Position numbers and translations under genes: made by a program. The notes beneath the pieces are model-generated. The model searched no databases, was not told the origin of the DNA, and saw nothing but the letters and a program-made list of their open reading frames with translations. From assembly GCA_965219935.1 (NCBI GenBank), contig CBDCOU010000003.1, positions 1,116,001-1,180,000 of the forward strand: a DNA stretch of 64,000 nucleotides, given 5' to 3'. Shown in pieces: positions 43,399 through 51,557 of this stretch (position 1 is its first letter; each line of letters opens with the position of its first letter). Origin of the DNA: Bin34 sp965219935 (GTDB taxonomy: Bacteria; Chloroflexota; Anaerolineae; Caldilineales; Caldilineaceae).

Positions 43399-43559
43399 GG
43401 CAATTGCTTTCGGGCGCGGTGTTCACCGATAATCGTGAGGCAGTCAGGATTTGAGATCATCCAGGAATCCGGTAACGCCCAATTGCACCAGGTTCGCGTG
43501 ACTGTCCTGCAACCGTGCTGAGAAACAGGCATTGTTGGCTCTCGACACACAGGATCCGT

Positions 43560-43785
43560 TGGCAAGAGACCTGGTCCCGGATCACCGCGTTCAGGGGAGA
43601 CAGTAGCTTGCGTGTGGCGGCGGCCTCCCCTTCTTGGGTTTGCCCCGTCGACACAACCGCATGCAATAGGCACGCATGTTGGGATTGTGGCGGATAGCAG
43701 GCACCAAGGTCAGGTACCGCATCGCATGCACATATGCGCGACTTCCCCAATCGCGGTGCAGGCCCCGGTATGAGCCGCCGTCCCC
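43560..43785 (-). pseudogene. IS110-family transposase C-terminal remnant
   Basis: On the minus strand, about 43621-43785 encodes YLTLVPAIRHNPNMRAY, then CMRLCRRGKPKKG. A second frame at about 43567-43625 continues with TRKLLSPLNAVIRDQ. Together these match the C-terminal region of IS110/IS116/IS902-type transposases (pattern RHNP..RA....L..RGKPKK....RKLL..LNA..RD), split by a frameshift. The N-terminal DEDD catalytic domain is absent. The rest of the gap from 43399 to 43845 shows nothing else recognisable. Confidence 0.65.
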
Positions 43786-43845
43786 ATCCAGTGGCGACAG
43801 GCAGGTTAAAATGGCGGGCGTACCATTGGCAAGGAGGGGGTCCCA

Positions 43846-45036
43846 ATGGCCCTTGCACCAGCAGAAACTTCCGGCCAGGCCGTAGCGGCGGCGCCTGTTC
43901 CGCGCCGCCCCCCACCCCAAGACGCTTGGGACTGGCAAGTCCCCGCCTCGCGGGGCGACACCGATTCGGCGACCGCCATCGCGTCGCGTTACCAGCGCGC
44001 CATGTGGCGGTTGCTGCACCCCGGCGCATGGCAGGCGGAACTACAGGCCCTGTCCCATTTCGACCCGGAGTTCGTCTACGACGAAAACCATGAATATCAC
44101 GAAGACTGGACCACCGATCCCGACTACGGCAAGGTCAATGTCCGCAACTTCCCCTACGACTTGGCAGGTTTCGTGAGTCCCGACCAGAAACGCCACAATC
44201 CCCTCATCGAACAGATGCGCGAAACGTTCTGCTCCCCCCTGGGGGGAGAGGCCGTGCACCGGGTGCAACCCACCCCCGACTATCACTTCCCGCAAGCCGT
44301 GGGCCGCGACTTGAACCTGTTCACGGGAGGCCAAAAACCCAAGACCCAAGTCAAGCCCGACCTAGTGGTGTTGCCGGAGGGCCGGGACGACCGCAGTTTG
44401 AAGGAATCGCGTGTTATCCGGACCGATCCCGAGCATCCTGTCCCGGAAATGGTGGTGGAAGTAGTGTCGCCTTCGTCCGCGGCGCGGGACTATGGGGACA
44501 AGGCGGTCCTTTACGAACGGCTTGGCGTGAAGGAATACCTGATTGTGGATCCCGGCGAACCGCCCGAAGGAGATGTCCAGGGTTACCTGGCACAGCTTGT
44601 CCTGTATCGCCTGCAGTCCGACGGCACCTATGTGCGCGTGGCAGGCGAGGGGAACGACCCCAACATGGAAGTGCACAGTGAAGTCGTCGGGTGTGTGGTG
44701 CGTCTGAAACAGGATCACCCGGAGGACAAGCCCGTGTTTCAGTGGTTTGACCCGAACATGGGGATATGGCGCGATGCCCTTGGCGACAAACTTCGGGAGA
44801 GTGAGGCACGCGGGGAAGCGCGTGGAAGGGCGCAAACCATCCTCGCAGTCGTGGACCATGTCCTGTCCGAGGAAGGAGCTGTCGATGCCATCACCCGGCA
44901 CTGGCAGGAGTTCGGCGTGCCCGGCAACACGGACGATCTCCTGACCGCGGTTCTGGACAACCCGGCTGACTGGCGGGAAATCTTTGGTATCACAACGGAA
45001 CGTGAACAGGGCAGCGAGGGAAAAGAAGGCTCGTAA
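43846..45036 (+). CDS. Uma2-family protein, paralog of the gene at 6104
   Basis: This 396-residue protein shares the layout of the Uma2 protein at 6104. The N-terminal block has HPGAWQAELQAL, FDPEFVYDENHEY and DWTTDPDYG. The core has VKPDLVVLPEG, PEMVVEVVSPSSAARDYGDK and YERLGVKEYLIVDPG, giving the conserved Asp, Glu-x-x-Ser and Asp-x-x-x-Lys positions. The C-terminal tail has a short charged stretch ESEARGEARGRA and a helical end. A strong AAGGAGGGGG ribosome binding site precedes the ATG. The first 30 residues are Ala/Pro-rich and likely flexible. It sits about 60 bases from an IS110 remnant. Function is unproven for the family. Confidence 0.85.
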   Translation: MALAPAETSGQAVAAAPVPRRPPPQDAWDWQVPASRGDTDSATAIASRYQRAMWRLLHPGAWQAELQALSHFDPEFVYDENHEYHEDWTTDPDYGKVNVRNFPYDLAGFVSPDQKRHNPLIEQMRETFCSPLGGEAVHRVQPTPDYHFPQAVGRDLNLFTGGQKPKTQVKPDLVVLPEGRDDRSLKESRVIRTDPEHPVPEMVVEVVSPSSAARDYGDKAVLYERLGVKEYLIVDPGEPPEGDVQGYLAQLVLYRLQSDGTYVRVAGEGNDPNMEVHSEVVGCVVRLKQDHPEDKPVFQWFDPNMGIWRDALGDKLRESEARGEARGRAQTILAVVDHVLSEEGAVDAITRHWQEFGVPGNTDDLLTAVLDNPADWREIFGITTEREQGSEGKEGS

Positions 45037-45225
45037 CTGGCACTGCAACGAGCGGTCAGGGAGGATGTTCCGTGCGGGGGAACGGGTGCGGTGGTGTGCC
45101 AAGGGACGGAAACCAGGTGCGGTCGCGGCAGCGCGGCCTTCCGCCCCGGGCCTGACAGTCCCGTGAGTTGCTGACGGCGCGAAGGGTGCGGCGCGCGCCA
45201 GCCTCCGACCGGACATCCCGCGTCA

Positions 45226-45260
45226 AGCCCACCGCAGAATTAAAGTTTCTGCGGTGGGCT
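45226..45260. terminator. Strong 14-bp hairpin between convergent genes
   Basis: AGCCCACCGCAGAA at 45226-45239 is followed by a 7-base loop and its perfect complement at 45247-45260. It lies in the 366-base gap between the ends of the Uma2 gene and the convergent lipoprotein gene. No T-tract follows on either strand, so it would be an atypical bidirectional terminator or an RNA-stabilising element. The rest of the gap shows no gene. Confidence 0.5.
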
Positions 45261-45402
45261 GTCAATGTTCCAGCCAATCAGTAATTCGACGCGACAGGGA
45301 TCCTGCGACAGCCCGGACCCGGGGAGCGAGTATTCTGTTTGCCAACCCAATAGCAGTGATCGGGACCGACACCCAGGCCGTCGGACGATGAAGGTATGGA
45401 CC

Positions 45403-45990
45403 TCAGCCTGAGCCGTGCTCACTCCCGCCTTCACCTTCATGTCCGTGTTCGGAACCACCGACTTCTGCGTGAGGTGACCAGCCATCGAATTCCTGATCCA
45501 CCGCACTGAGAACCACTTCCACCGTCTCACCGGATTCAAGGTCCTGCGGAGTTGTGGGACCAAGTTCCACGCCGTTGGATAGATGCACTTCCACTCGAAC
45601 CTGCGGCAAGGTTTCATCGGTGGTGTTCTGCACGGTGCCGACGAAGGCGTTGTCCTCGGCACTGTATTCCAGGATGAGTCTGGCTCCCAGCCGGACCACG
45701 TCGTAGGTTTCCTCCAGGGTCAGCAGGTTTCCGGATTCCTCCCCGTGTCCTTCGCCGGAGTCGGCATGTTCATGGCCCGCACCCTCGGCACCGTGCTCGC
45801 CGTAGGTGTGTTCGCTCACCACGCAGCCACTGAGTGCCAGCAACCCCAACAGGACTGCCACCACCAGAGTGATTGGGGTTGGCCGTCGCAGGTGGCTTGA
45901 ACCGGACTTTGTCGGGGTCAAGCCACTGTTCGGAATCCGTGCCGACCGGAGACGGTTGCCACCGGGTGCTTGAAAATACTGCCGATGCAT
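45403..45990 (-). CDS. His-rich lipoprotein
   Basis: This 195-residue protein has a 40-residue basic N-terminus, one hydrophobic segment (ITLVVAVLLGLLALSGC) ending in a lipobox with Cys56, and a mature part exposed outside the cytoplasmic membrane. Just after the Cys there is a His/Glu/Gly-rich stretch (EHTYGEHGAEGAGHEHADSG), and the C-terminus has another (SEHGHEGEGGSEHGSG). The middle 90 residues look like a small beta-sandwich (VVRLGARLILEYS, VRVEVHLSNG, ETVEVVLSAV). Metal binding at the surface is the natural inference. GAGGG precedes the ATG at 45990. No metal transporter is adjacent. Confidence 0.8.
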   Translation of the reverse strand: MHRQYFQAPGGNRLRSARIPNSGLTPTKSGSSHLRRPTPITLVVAVLLGLLALSGCVVSEHTYGEHGAEGAGHEHADSGEGHGEESGNLLTLEETYDVVRLGARLILEYSAEDNAFVGTVQNTTDETLPQVRVEVHLSNGVELGPTTPQDLESGETVEVVLSAVDQEFDGWSPHAEVGGSEHGHEGEGGSEHGSG

Positions 45991-46417
45991 GATTGTGTGC
46001 CCTCTTCCATTCTGTGAACCCGCAGCGCCGGGTCCAAACTCGGCTCCGACATCCCTGGTTTCCTATCCACCTATTCTGAATGGCAACGGTGAAGAATGTG
46101 TACGCGTAATCGGAACATGGTGCGGTTCAAACCGCCTCCAACTGTCAGCGGTATGAAAGATCACCGCACGCGAGGCCGGACACAGACTGCCGAAACACGC
46201 GACGGCCCCTTTGCGAAGCCAAGAGCTCTCCTGTGAACCCGAATCAGCGGATTTTCCCCACTGTTAGAATTTCTCCACCGTGCGAAGGATGCGCCCACAT
46301 CCCGCACATCCACACATGAATGCATTACAGGAGGTGCGGAACACCCGAACCCCGGCGTAGTTGTCGTCAGTACCTATCCAATGACAACAGGTCTCGGAAC
46401 TACCCACAGGAGAAATT
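45991..46417. other. Divergent intergenic region
   Basis: These 427 bases lie between the lipoprotein and the ABC binding-protein gene and should carry both promoters. No consensus promoter pair, operator palindrome or RNA gene is clear. CAGGAGAAATT just before 46418 is a strong ribosome binding site. Confidence 0.4.
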
Positions 46418-47491
46418 ATGAGCGGAAAGAAATTGAACCGCAGGCACTTTCTGAGTGCCTCGATGGTCGCGGCGGGGGCATCCATGACAGCTGCCTGTGT
46501 GATGCCGGTCACACCCGCTGCCGCTCCGTCCGAAGGGTCCATGACATCGGAATCGCCGGATTACAAGTTCTACTTCAATACCCACGGCTCCGTGGAAATC
46601 TCCTTCTGGTCCGCCGCCAACAACGGCTTCCAGGATTTCTGCAGCCACTACAACATCGACGGACAGTACTTGGGCACCGTACGCGACGGCGACTTCGCCG
46701 AAGAGCGCGAGAACATGGAACGGATCGTGGCGGCGGGCGACGCCGACGCGGTCGTGGCCGTCTTGTCCGATGTGGACGCCCTGGACGAACCGATCCGCCA
46801 ACTCGCCGATCAAGGCGTACCGGTGGTGCTGGTGAACTCCAAGGATCCGCGCCCGGCCGAGGAGCAGGTTCCACACCTGCGATACGCGGGCGAGGACACC
46901 TATTTGACGGGGGTCCGCAACGCCCAACTGGCGCTGGCTTCCTTCACGGAGTTGGCCGGACGCGCTCCCAAGCGCTCCACCTACATTGAGCACGTGCCGG
47001 GCGCCTGGGTGCTTGTCACCCGGGGACAGGGCATGTCGGATGTGCTCACTCCGGAAGGCACGAACTTTGAAAGCATTGCCGGGGAGGTCGATCCGGTGCA
47101 GATGCAGGAGATAGTCCGGGCCCACCTGATCGCCAACCCGGACGTGGAGACGATCCATACCGGCTGGAGCCGTCCCGCCGCCTGGTCCATTGAGGTCCTG
47201 CGCGAAATGGGCAAGCTGGGCAACGTGAACGAACCCTTCGAGGAAGGCAAGGTCTACGTCACCAGCATCGATCTGGATCCCGAACTGCTCGGCATGATTG
47301 ATGCCGGCGACTGCGTGGGCACGATCGATCAGCAGGTGTATCTGCAGGGCTGGTACGGTGCGGCCCTTGCGTGGCAATGGGTAACCAACCAGTTCCTGAT
47401 TGCCAACGACATTTCGACCGGACCGTACGTCGTCACCCAGGAAAACGCCGCGGCCCTGATCGGCCAGGCGGAAGCCGGAATCCGGGCCTGA
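46418..47491 (+). CDS. Sugar-binding lipoprotein of a ribose-type ABC importer
   Basis: This 357-residue protein begins with a Tat-type lipoprotein signal (twin arginine at 8-9 in NRRHFLSAS, lipobox ending at Cys27). The mature part has the periplasmic-binding-protein type 1 fold seen in RbsB-like proteins: FWSAANNGF near the start, VPVVLVNS in the hinge, and GWSRPAAWSIEVLRE. It should capture a monosaccharide or similar ligand outside the membrane and deliver it to the permease encoded downstream. It is first in an operon with permease (47592), ATPase (48632) and dehydrogenase (49432). A hairpin lies between it and the permease gene. Confidence 0.88.
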   Translation: MSGKKLNRRHFLSASMVAAGASMTAACVMPVTPAAAPSEGSMTSESPDYKFYFNTHGSVEISFWSAANNGFQDFCSHYNIDGQYLGTVRDGDFAEERENMERIVAAGDADAVVAVLSDVDALDEPIRQLADQGVPVVLVNSKDPRPAEEQVPHLRYAGEDTYLTGVRNAQLALASFTELAGRAPKRSTYIEHVPGAWVLVTRGQGMSDVLTPEGTNFESIAGEVDPVQMQEIVRAHLIANPDVETIHTGWSRPAAWSIEVLREMGKLGNVNEPFEEGKVYVTSIDLDPELLGMIDAGDCVGTIDQQVYLQGWYGAALAWQWVTNQFLIANDISTGPYVVTQENAAALIGQAEAGIRA

Positions 47492-47524
47492 CCTTGGCTC
47501 GGCCCTGACGGCGGATTGAGCTGT

Positions 47525-47554
47525 CGCCGGCAGGTGTGGGCGAGCCTGCCGGCG
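47525..47554 (+). promoter_or_regulatory. Intercistronic hairpin between binding protein and permease
   Basis: CGCCGGCAGG at 47525-47534 pairs perfectly with CCTGCCGGCG at 47545-47554 across a 10-base loop. It sits 33 bases after the binding-protein stop and has no T-tract. Such hairpins often protect the upstream message and keep binding protein in excess over permease. Confidence 0.55.
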
Positions 47555-47591
47555 CTACCTTTCCCCATCCCGCCGCCGCCACAACCCGAAC

Positions 47592-48635
47592 ATGACGATC
47601 AACGCCACCGACCCCGTATCGGTCGACGGGACCGACCGCCGCGGGCGCGACGACTTCCGCCGCCGGGTCAACCGCATGGTCCGGAGGATTCCCGAACTGG
47701 GGATCTTCTCGACCCTGGTCCTCCTGGTGGGGGTTTTTTCGATCGGCGCGGACAACTTCCGCACTGTCGATTCCTACACCAGCATCCTGACGGTCGCGGC
47801 CAACGTTGGCATCGTGGCCCTCGGCTGCGGTTTCTTGATGATCTCGGGCGAGTTCGACATATCCGTTGGCTCGGTCTACCTCATCGCCACCCTGTTTTTC
47901 GCCCAAATGGCCAATGCGGGCCTGGTGCCGCCCTTGGCCTTCCTCGTGACCCTGGTCCTCTGTGCGGTCATTGGCCTGGTCAACGGCCTGATCACGGTCA
48001 ACCTGCGCATTCCGTCCTTCATCGTGACCCTGGCCGCGATGATGTTCTATCGCGGCCTGCACATCATCCTGACCCGAGGCTTCTCCGTCAGCTACAAGGC
48101 GGACAAGGAGTTCCTCGACATGGTGGCCGGTATCACCTTCTCCCTGATGCGGAACACCGTAATCTGGTGGATCCTGCTTGCCATCATTCTGCAGGTCGTA
48201 CTCGCCAAGACCCGCTACGGCAATTGGGTCCTGGCGACCGGCGGCGACGCGCAGGCGGCGCGCAACTCCGGCGTGCCGGTGAGCCGCGTGAAAGTAGTCA
48301 ATTTCGCCCTTTGCAGCCTTCTGGCAGGTTTTGCCGGAGCCGCCAACATGGCCCGTTTCCTTACTTCCCAGTCGCAGTTGGGCATGGGCATGGAATTCGA
48401 GGCCATCACGGCGGCCGTGATTGGCGGCACCCTCCTGATGGGGGGCAAGGGCAGCATGGTCGGAGCCGTGCTCGGCGCCATCTTCGTCAGTGTGATCCGC
48501 TCGGGCCTGATCTTCTTCGGCTACTCGTCCTATATCTACATGCCGGTGACCGGCATTATCCTGATGCTCGCGGTGATCATCAACCGCGGCTTCAGCAACT
48601 TCCAGCTGCTCCAGTTCCAGCGGAGCGACGCATGA
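47592..48635 (+). CDS. Ribose-type ABC transporter permease
   Basis: This 347-residue membrane protein belongs to the BPD_transp_2 (RbsC/XylH) permeases, with about ten hydrophobic segments. GEFDISVGSVYLIATLF is the conserved early motif, VNLRIPSFIVTLAAMMFYRG the next, and the loop that contacts the ATPase is GGDAQAARNSGVPV. The N-terminal 30 residues are charged and cytoplasmic. It pairs with the binding protein at 46418. Its stop overlaps the ATPase start by four bases (ATGA), showing translational coupling. Confidence 0.92.
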   Translation: MTINATDPVSVDGTDRRGRDDFRRRVNRMVRRIPELGIFSTLVLLVGVFSIGADNFRTVDSYTSILTVAANVGIVALGCGFLMISGEFDISVGSVYLIATLFFAQMANAGLVPPLAFLVTLVLCAVIGLVNGLITVNLRIPSFIVTLAAMMFYRGLHIILTRGFSVSYKADKEFLDMVAGITFSLMRNTVIWWILLAIILQVVLAKTRYGNWVLATGGDAQAARNSGVPVSRVKVVNFALCSLLAGFAGAANMARFLTSQSQLGMGMEFEAITAAVIGGTLLMGGKGSMVGAVLGAIFVSVIRSGLIFFGYSSYIYMPVTGIILMLAVIINRGFSNFQLLQFQRSDA

Positions 48636-49435
48636 CCGACACCGACACCCCGATTGTCCGCATGGCGGACATCCACAAGAGCTTCGGACACGTGCAGGCA
48701 CTGCGCGGAGTGGACTTGGATCTTCACGCCGGGCGGGTTCTGGGACTGATTGGGGACAACGGTGCCGGCAAAACGACGCTGGTCAAGATCATGGCCGGCG
48801 TCTTCCCGCCGTCGCGCGGAACGGTGCACTACAAGGGCGAACAGGTCCGCTGGAAGAATCCCAGCCAGTCGCGGGCTGCCGGACTCGAAATCGTTTACCA
48901 GGACCTGGGCCTCGTCCCCATCATGAACATTGCACGCAACTTCTTCCTCGGGAAGGAACCGCGCAGCCGGTGGGGATTCCTGGATTTCAACCACATGGCA
49001 ACCGAGTCGCTGAGGGCGATTGCCGAAATGGGCATTTTCCTCGACGATGCCGAGGAACTGGTGGAAAACCTCTCGGGGGGTGAACGCAAGGCGCTCGCCA
49101 TCAGCCGCAGTCTCTACTTCGGCGTCCAGGTCCTCATGCTCGACGAACCCACGGCCGCGCTTTCCGTCAAGGAGACCCACGCCGTCCTGGACCTGATGGA
49201 GACGCTGAAGGAACGCGGCATCGCCACGGTCTTCATCACCCACAACATTCACCATGCCTATGCGGTCTCGGACCACTTTATCGCCCTGAACGCGGGTGTC
49301 AAGGTGCTGGACTCCGACAAGGCCGATGTCACTCCCGAAATGCTGACCGAAGCCGTGATCGGCGAACCACTGGCCCAAGTGACCAGCCATTCGCTCGCGG
49401 CTTCCGTCGGGAACGGAATCCCGGAGACTTCATGA
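48632..49435 (+). CDS. Sugar ABC transporter ATP-binding protein (single domain)
   Basis: This 267-residue ATPase has Walker A GDNGAGKTT near residues 42-50, the signature LSGGERKALAI, Walker B VLMLDEPTAAL and the switch histidine in FITHNIH. It drives the permease encoded upstream. Ribose-type systems commonly use a fused two-domain ATPase of about 500 residues, whereas here only one domain exists, as in the FrcA-type importers, so it must act as a dimer. The ATG at 48632 overlaps the permease stop, and its own stop overlaps the next ATG. Confidence 0.92.
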   Translation: MTDTDTPIVRMADIHKSFGHVQALRGVDLDLHAGRVLGLIGDNGAGKTTLVKIMAGVFPPSRGTVHYKGEQVRWKNPSQSRAAGLEIVYQDLGLVPIMNIARNFFLGKEPRSRWGFLDFNHMATESLRAIAEMGIFLDDAEELVENLSGGERKALAISRSLYFGVQVLMLDEPTAALSVKETHAVLDLMETLKERGIATVFITHNIHHAYAVSDHFIALNAGVKVLDSDKADVTPEMLTEAVIGEPLAQVTSHSLAASVGNGIPETS

Positions 49436-50532
49436 AAGTCCAAGCCGCATTGTGCCTGCAGGATGGTGCCCCCCTTGAGATGCGGGATGTCGAACTGGCT
49501 CCGCCGGGGCCGGGCGAAGTGCTCGTACGCTGGGGTGCCAGCGGCATCTGTGCCAGCGACAAGTTCGTGGTCACGCACGCGGGCTGGCCCAAGCCGTACA
49601 TCCCGGGCCACGAAGGAGCCGGGATCGTGGAGGCGCTGGGCGACGGGGTTGACACGCTCACCGTGGGAGACCATGTGGTATCCGATCTGCTGGGTGCCTG
49701 CGGCCAGTGCCGCCAGTGCCGGACGGGCCGGCCGCGCCTCTGCGAACCCCAGCGACGCCGAGCCGTGCCTGACATCGACAGCCGCTTTAGCCTTGACGGG
49801 ACTCGCGTTGGGCGCTTCGGACACCACGAAATCGCGACCTTCGTGGAGGCATGCGTCGTCCCGGAAGCATCGCTGACGAAGATCCCGGACGACGTGCCGT
49901 TTGAGGCGGCCTGCCTGCTTGGTTGCTGTGCCCTCTCCGGCGCGGCGGCCGTCCTGACCCGGGCCCAGGTCGCGCCGGGCAGCCGCGTCGCAGTCTTCGG
50001 CTGCGGCGGCTTGGGCCTCGCCGGCATCAACGCGGCACAACTCTGCGGCGCGCGGCAGATCATCGCCATCGATGTCGTACCCCGCAAGCTCGACTGGGCG
50101 CGCGAGTTCGGTGCCACCGATACCGTGGATGCCTCGCAGGGCGATCCCGCGGAGGCGGTGAGTGCGGCCACCGGCGGTGCCATGGCCGACTTCGCCTTCG
50201 ATTTCTCCGGTTCGGCTGTCGCGATGAACCAGACCGTCGGCGTCGTGCGCAATGGAGGCATGGTGGTGCTGGAAGGCGCCGGACCTCCCGGCACGCAACT
50301 CGTCGTCGATCAGGCGGAACTCATCGACAACGAAAAGGTGATCACCGGTGCGCACGCCGGCGGCGGCATCCCGGCCCTCGACATCCCGCTGCTAATCGAT
50401 CGGTTCCGGGCGGGTACGTTTAAACTGGACGCACTGGTAAGCCATCGATTGTCCCTGGAGGAGGTCAACGACGGATTCGACCTGATGACCCGCGGCGAAG
50501 CACGCCGCAGCGTAATCGTGTTCGACACATAG
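49432..50532 (+). CDS. Zinc-dependent alcohol dehydrogenase (MDR family)
   Basis: This 366-residue dehydrogenase has the catalytic zinc Cys in SGICASDKFV, GHEGAGIV, and a full structural zinc lobe ACGQCRQCRTGRPRLC. The NAD motif is VFGCGGLGLAGINA near residue 187. It overlaps the ATPase gene (ATGA), so it belongs to the ribose-type ABC operon and probably oxidises the imported polyol or sugar. It is one of five MDR dehydrogenases here and is closest in layout to the one at 20060. Confidence 0.9.
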   Translation: MKVQAALCLQDGAPLEMRDVELAPPGPGEVLVRWGASGICASDKFVVTHAGWPKPYIPGHEGAGIVEALGDGVDTLTVGDHVVSDLLGACGQCRQCRTGRPRLCEPQRRRAVPDIDSRFSLDGTRVGRFGHHEIATFVEACVVPEASLTKIPDDVPFEAACLLGCCALSGAAAVLTRAQVAPGSRVAVFGCGGLGLAGINAAQLCGARQIIAIDVVPRKLDWAREFGATDTVDASQGDPAEAVSAATGGAMADFAFDFSGSAVAMNQTVGVVRNGGMVVLEGAGPPGTQLVVDQAELIDNEKVITGAHAGGGIPALDIPLLIDRFRAGTFKLDALVSHRLSLEEVNDGFDLMTRGEARRSVIVFDT

Positions 50533-50618
50533 GCCATGCCGTACCGGACGTCCTTCGCTGTGTGTCGGGGTAGACATCATTTGCTCGGGGCGTGCAGTCT
50601 CCGCTAGGAAAACCATCC

Positions 50619-51557
50619 ATGCGCATGTCCACTGCCACCAGGGAAGCCATTGAGGGCTACCTGTACATCTCGCCGTGGCTAATCGGCTTCGCGGTGTTCG
50701 CCATTGGCCCGATGCTGGCCTCCATCTACCTCAGTCTCACGTTCTACAAGATCATCACGCCACCCGACTTCGTAGGGTTGGACAACTACATCCGCATGTT
50801 CCAGGACGACCTCTTCTGGAAGTCGCTCTGGAACACGATCTACTACGCGGTGGTTTTCGTGCCGGTCTCCATCGCAGGTTCCCTTTGCTGTGCCCTGCTC
50901 CTCAACCAGCGCATCCCGGGACGTACTTTCTTTCGGGCCGTCTACTTCCTGCCATCCATCACGCCCATCGTCGCCACCGCCTTTCTCTGGCTCTGGATCT
51001 TCCAGCCGAACGTGGGCCTGGCCAACTACCTCCTCGACTTGATGGGGATCGAAGAGCCGCACTGGCCGCGCTGGCTCGATGACATCCGATGGTCAAAACC
51101 ATCCCTGATCGTGATCAGTCTCTGGGGAGCCGTGGGCGGCGGCTCGATGCTCATCTTCCTGGCCGGCTTGCAGGGGATTCCAATCGAACTCTACGAATCG
51201 GCGGAGATCGACGGTGCGGGCAACCAAGCCAAGTTCTGGCGCATCACGATGCCCCTGCTGTCGCCGTCGATGTTCTTCAACCTGGTTCTGGGGTTGATCG
51301 GCGCCATGCAGATGTTCACCCTGGCTTTTGTGGCAACCAGCGGAGCCGGCCAAACGCGACCCGCCGGCGGGCCTGCCTACTCGACCCTCTTCTACGTCCT
51401 GAACCTCTACAACCACGCCTTCGACTACTGGGAGATGGGATACGCGTCCGCCCTGGCCTGGTTCTTCTTCCTGATCCTGGTAATCCTGACCTATTGGCAG
51501 CTGCGTCTTTCCCGCTCGTGGGTCTACTACGAGTTTGACCAGGGCGAACGATGGTAG
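50619..51557 (+). CDS. Carbohydrate ABC transporter permease, MalF/UgpA-like
   Basis: This protein of about 312 residues has six hydrophobic segments and the EAA loop ESAEIDGAGNQ that docks to the ATPase. The start is probably ATG 50619 with TAGGAA upstream; a GTG at 50592 and an ATG at 50625 are alternatives. SPWLIGFAVFAIGPMLASIY is the first helix, typical of UgpA/LacF permeases. It overlaps the next permease gene by seven bases. No ATPase gene of the MalK type is nearby, so a shared ATPase encoded elsewhere is likely. The matching binding protein may be the one at 53727. Confidence 0.9.
   Translation: MRMSTATREAIEGYLYISPWLIGFAVFAIGPMLASIYLSLTFYKIITPPDFVGLDNYIRMFQDDLFWKSLWNTIYYAVVFVPVSIAGSLCCALLLNQRIPGRTFFRAVYFLPSITPIVATAFLWLWIFQPNVGLANYLLDLMGIEEPHWPRWLDDIRWSKPSLIVISLWGAVGGGSMLIFLAGLQGIPIELYESAEIDGAGNQAKFWRITMPLLSPSMFFNLVLGLIGAMQMFTLAFVATSGAGQTRPAGGPAYSTLFYVLNLYNHAFDYWEMGYASALAWFFFLILVILTYWQLRLSRSWVYYEFDQGERW

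Noticed and set aside
47433..48701. Long minus-strand open frame opposite the ribose-type permease
   Set aside because: It is His/Gln/Asp-rich with no recognisable motif, and it lies opposite a clear membrane protein gene.
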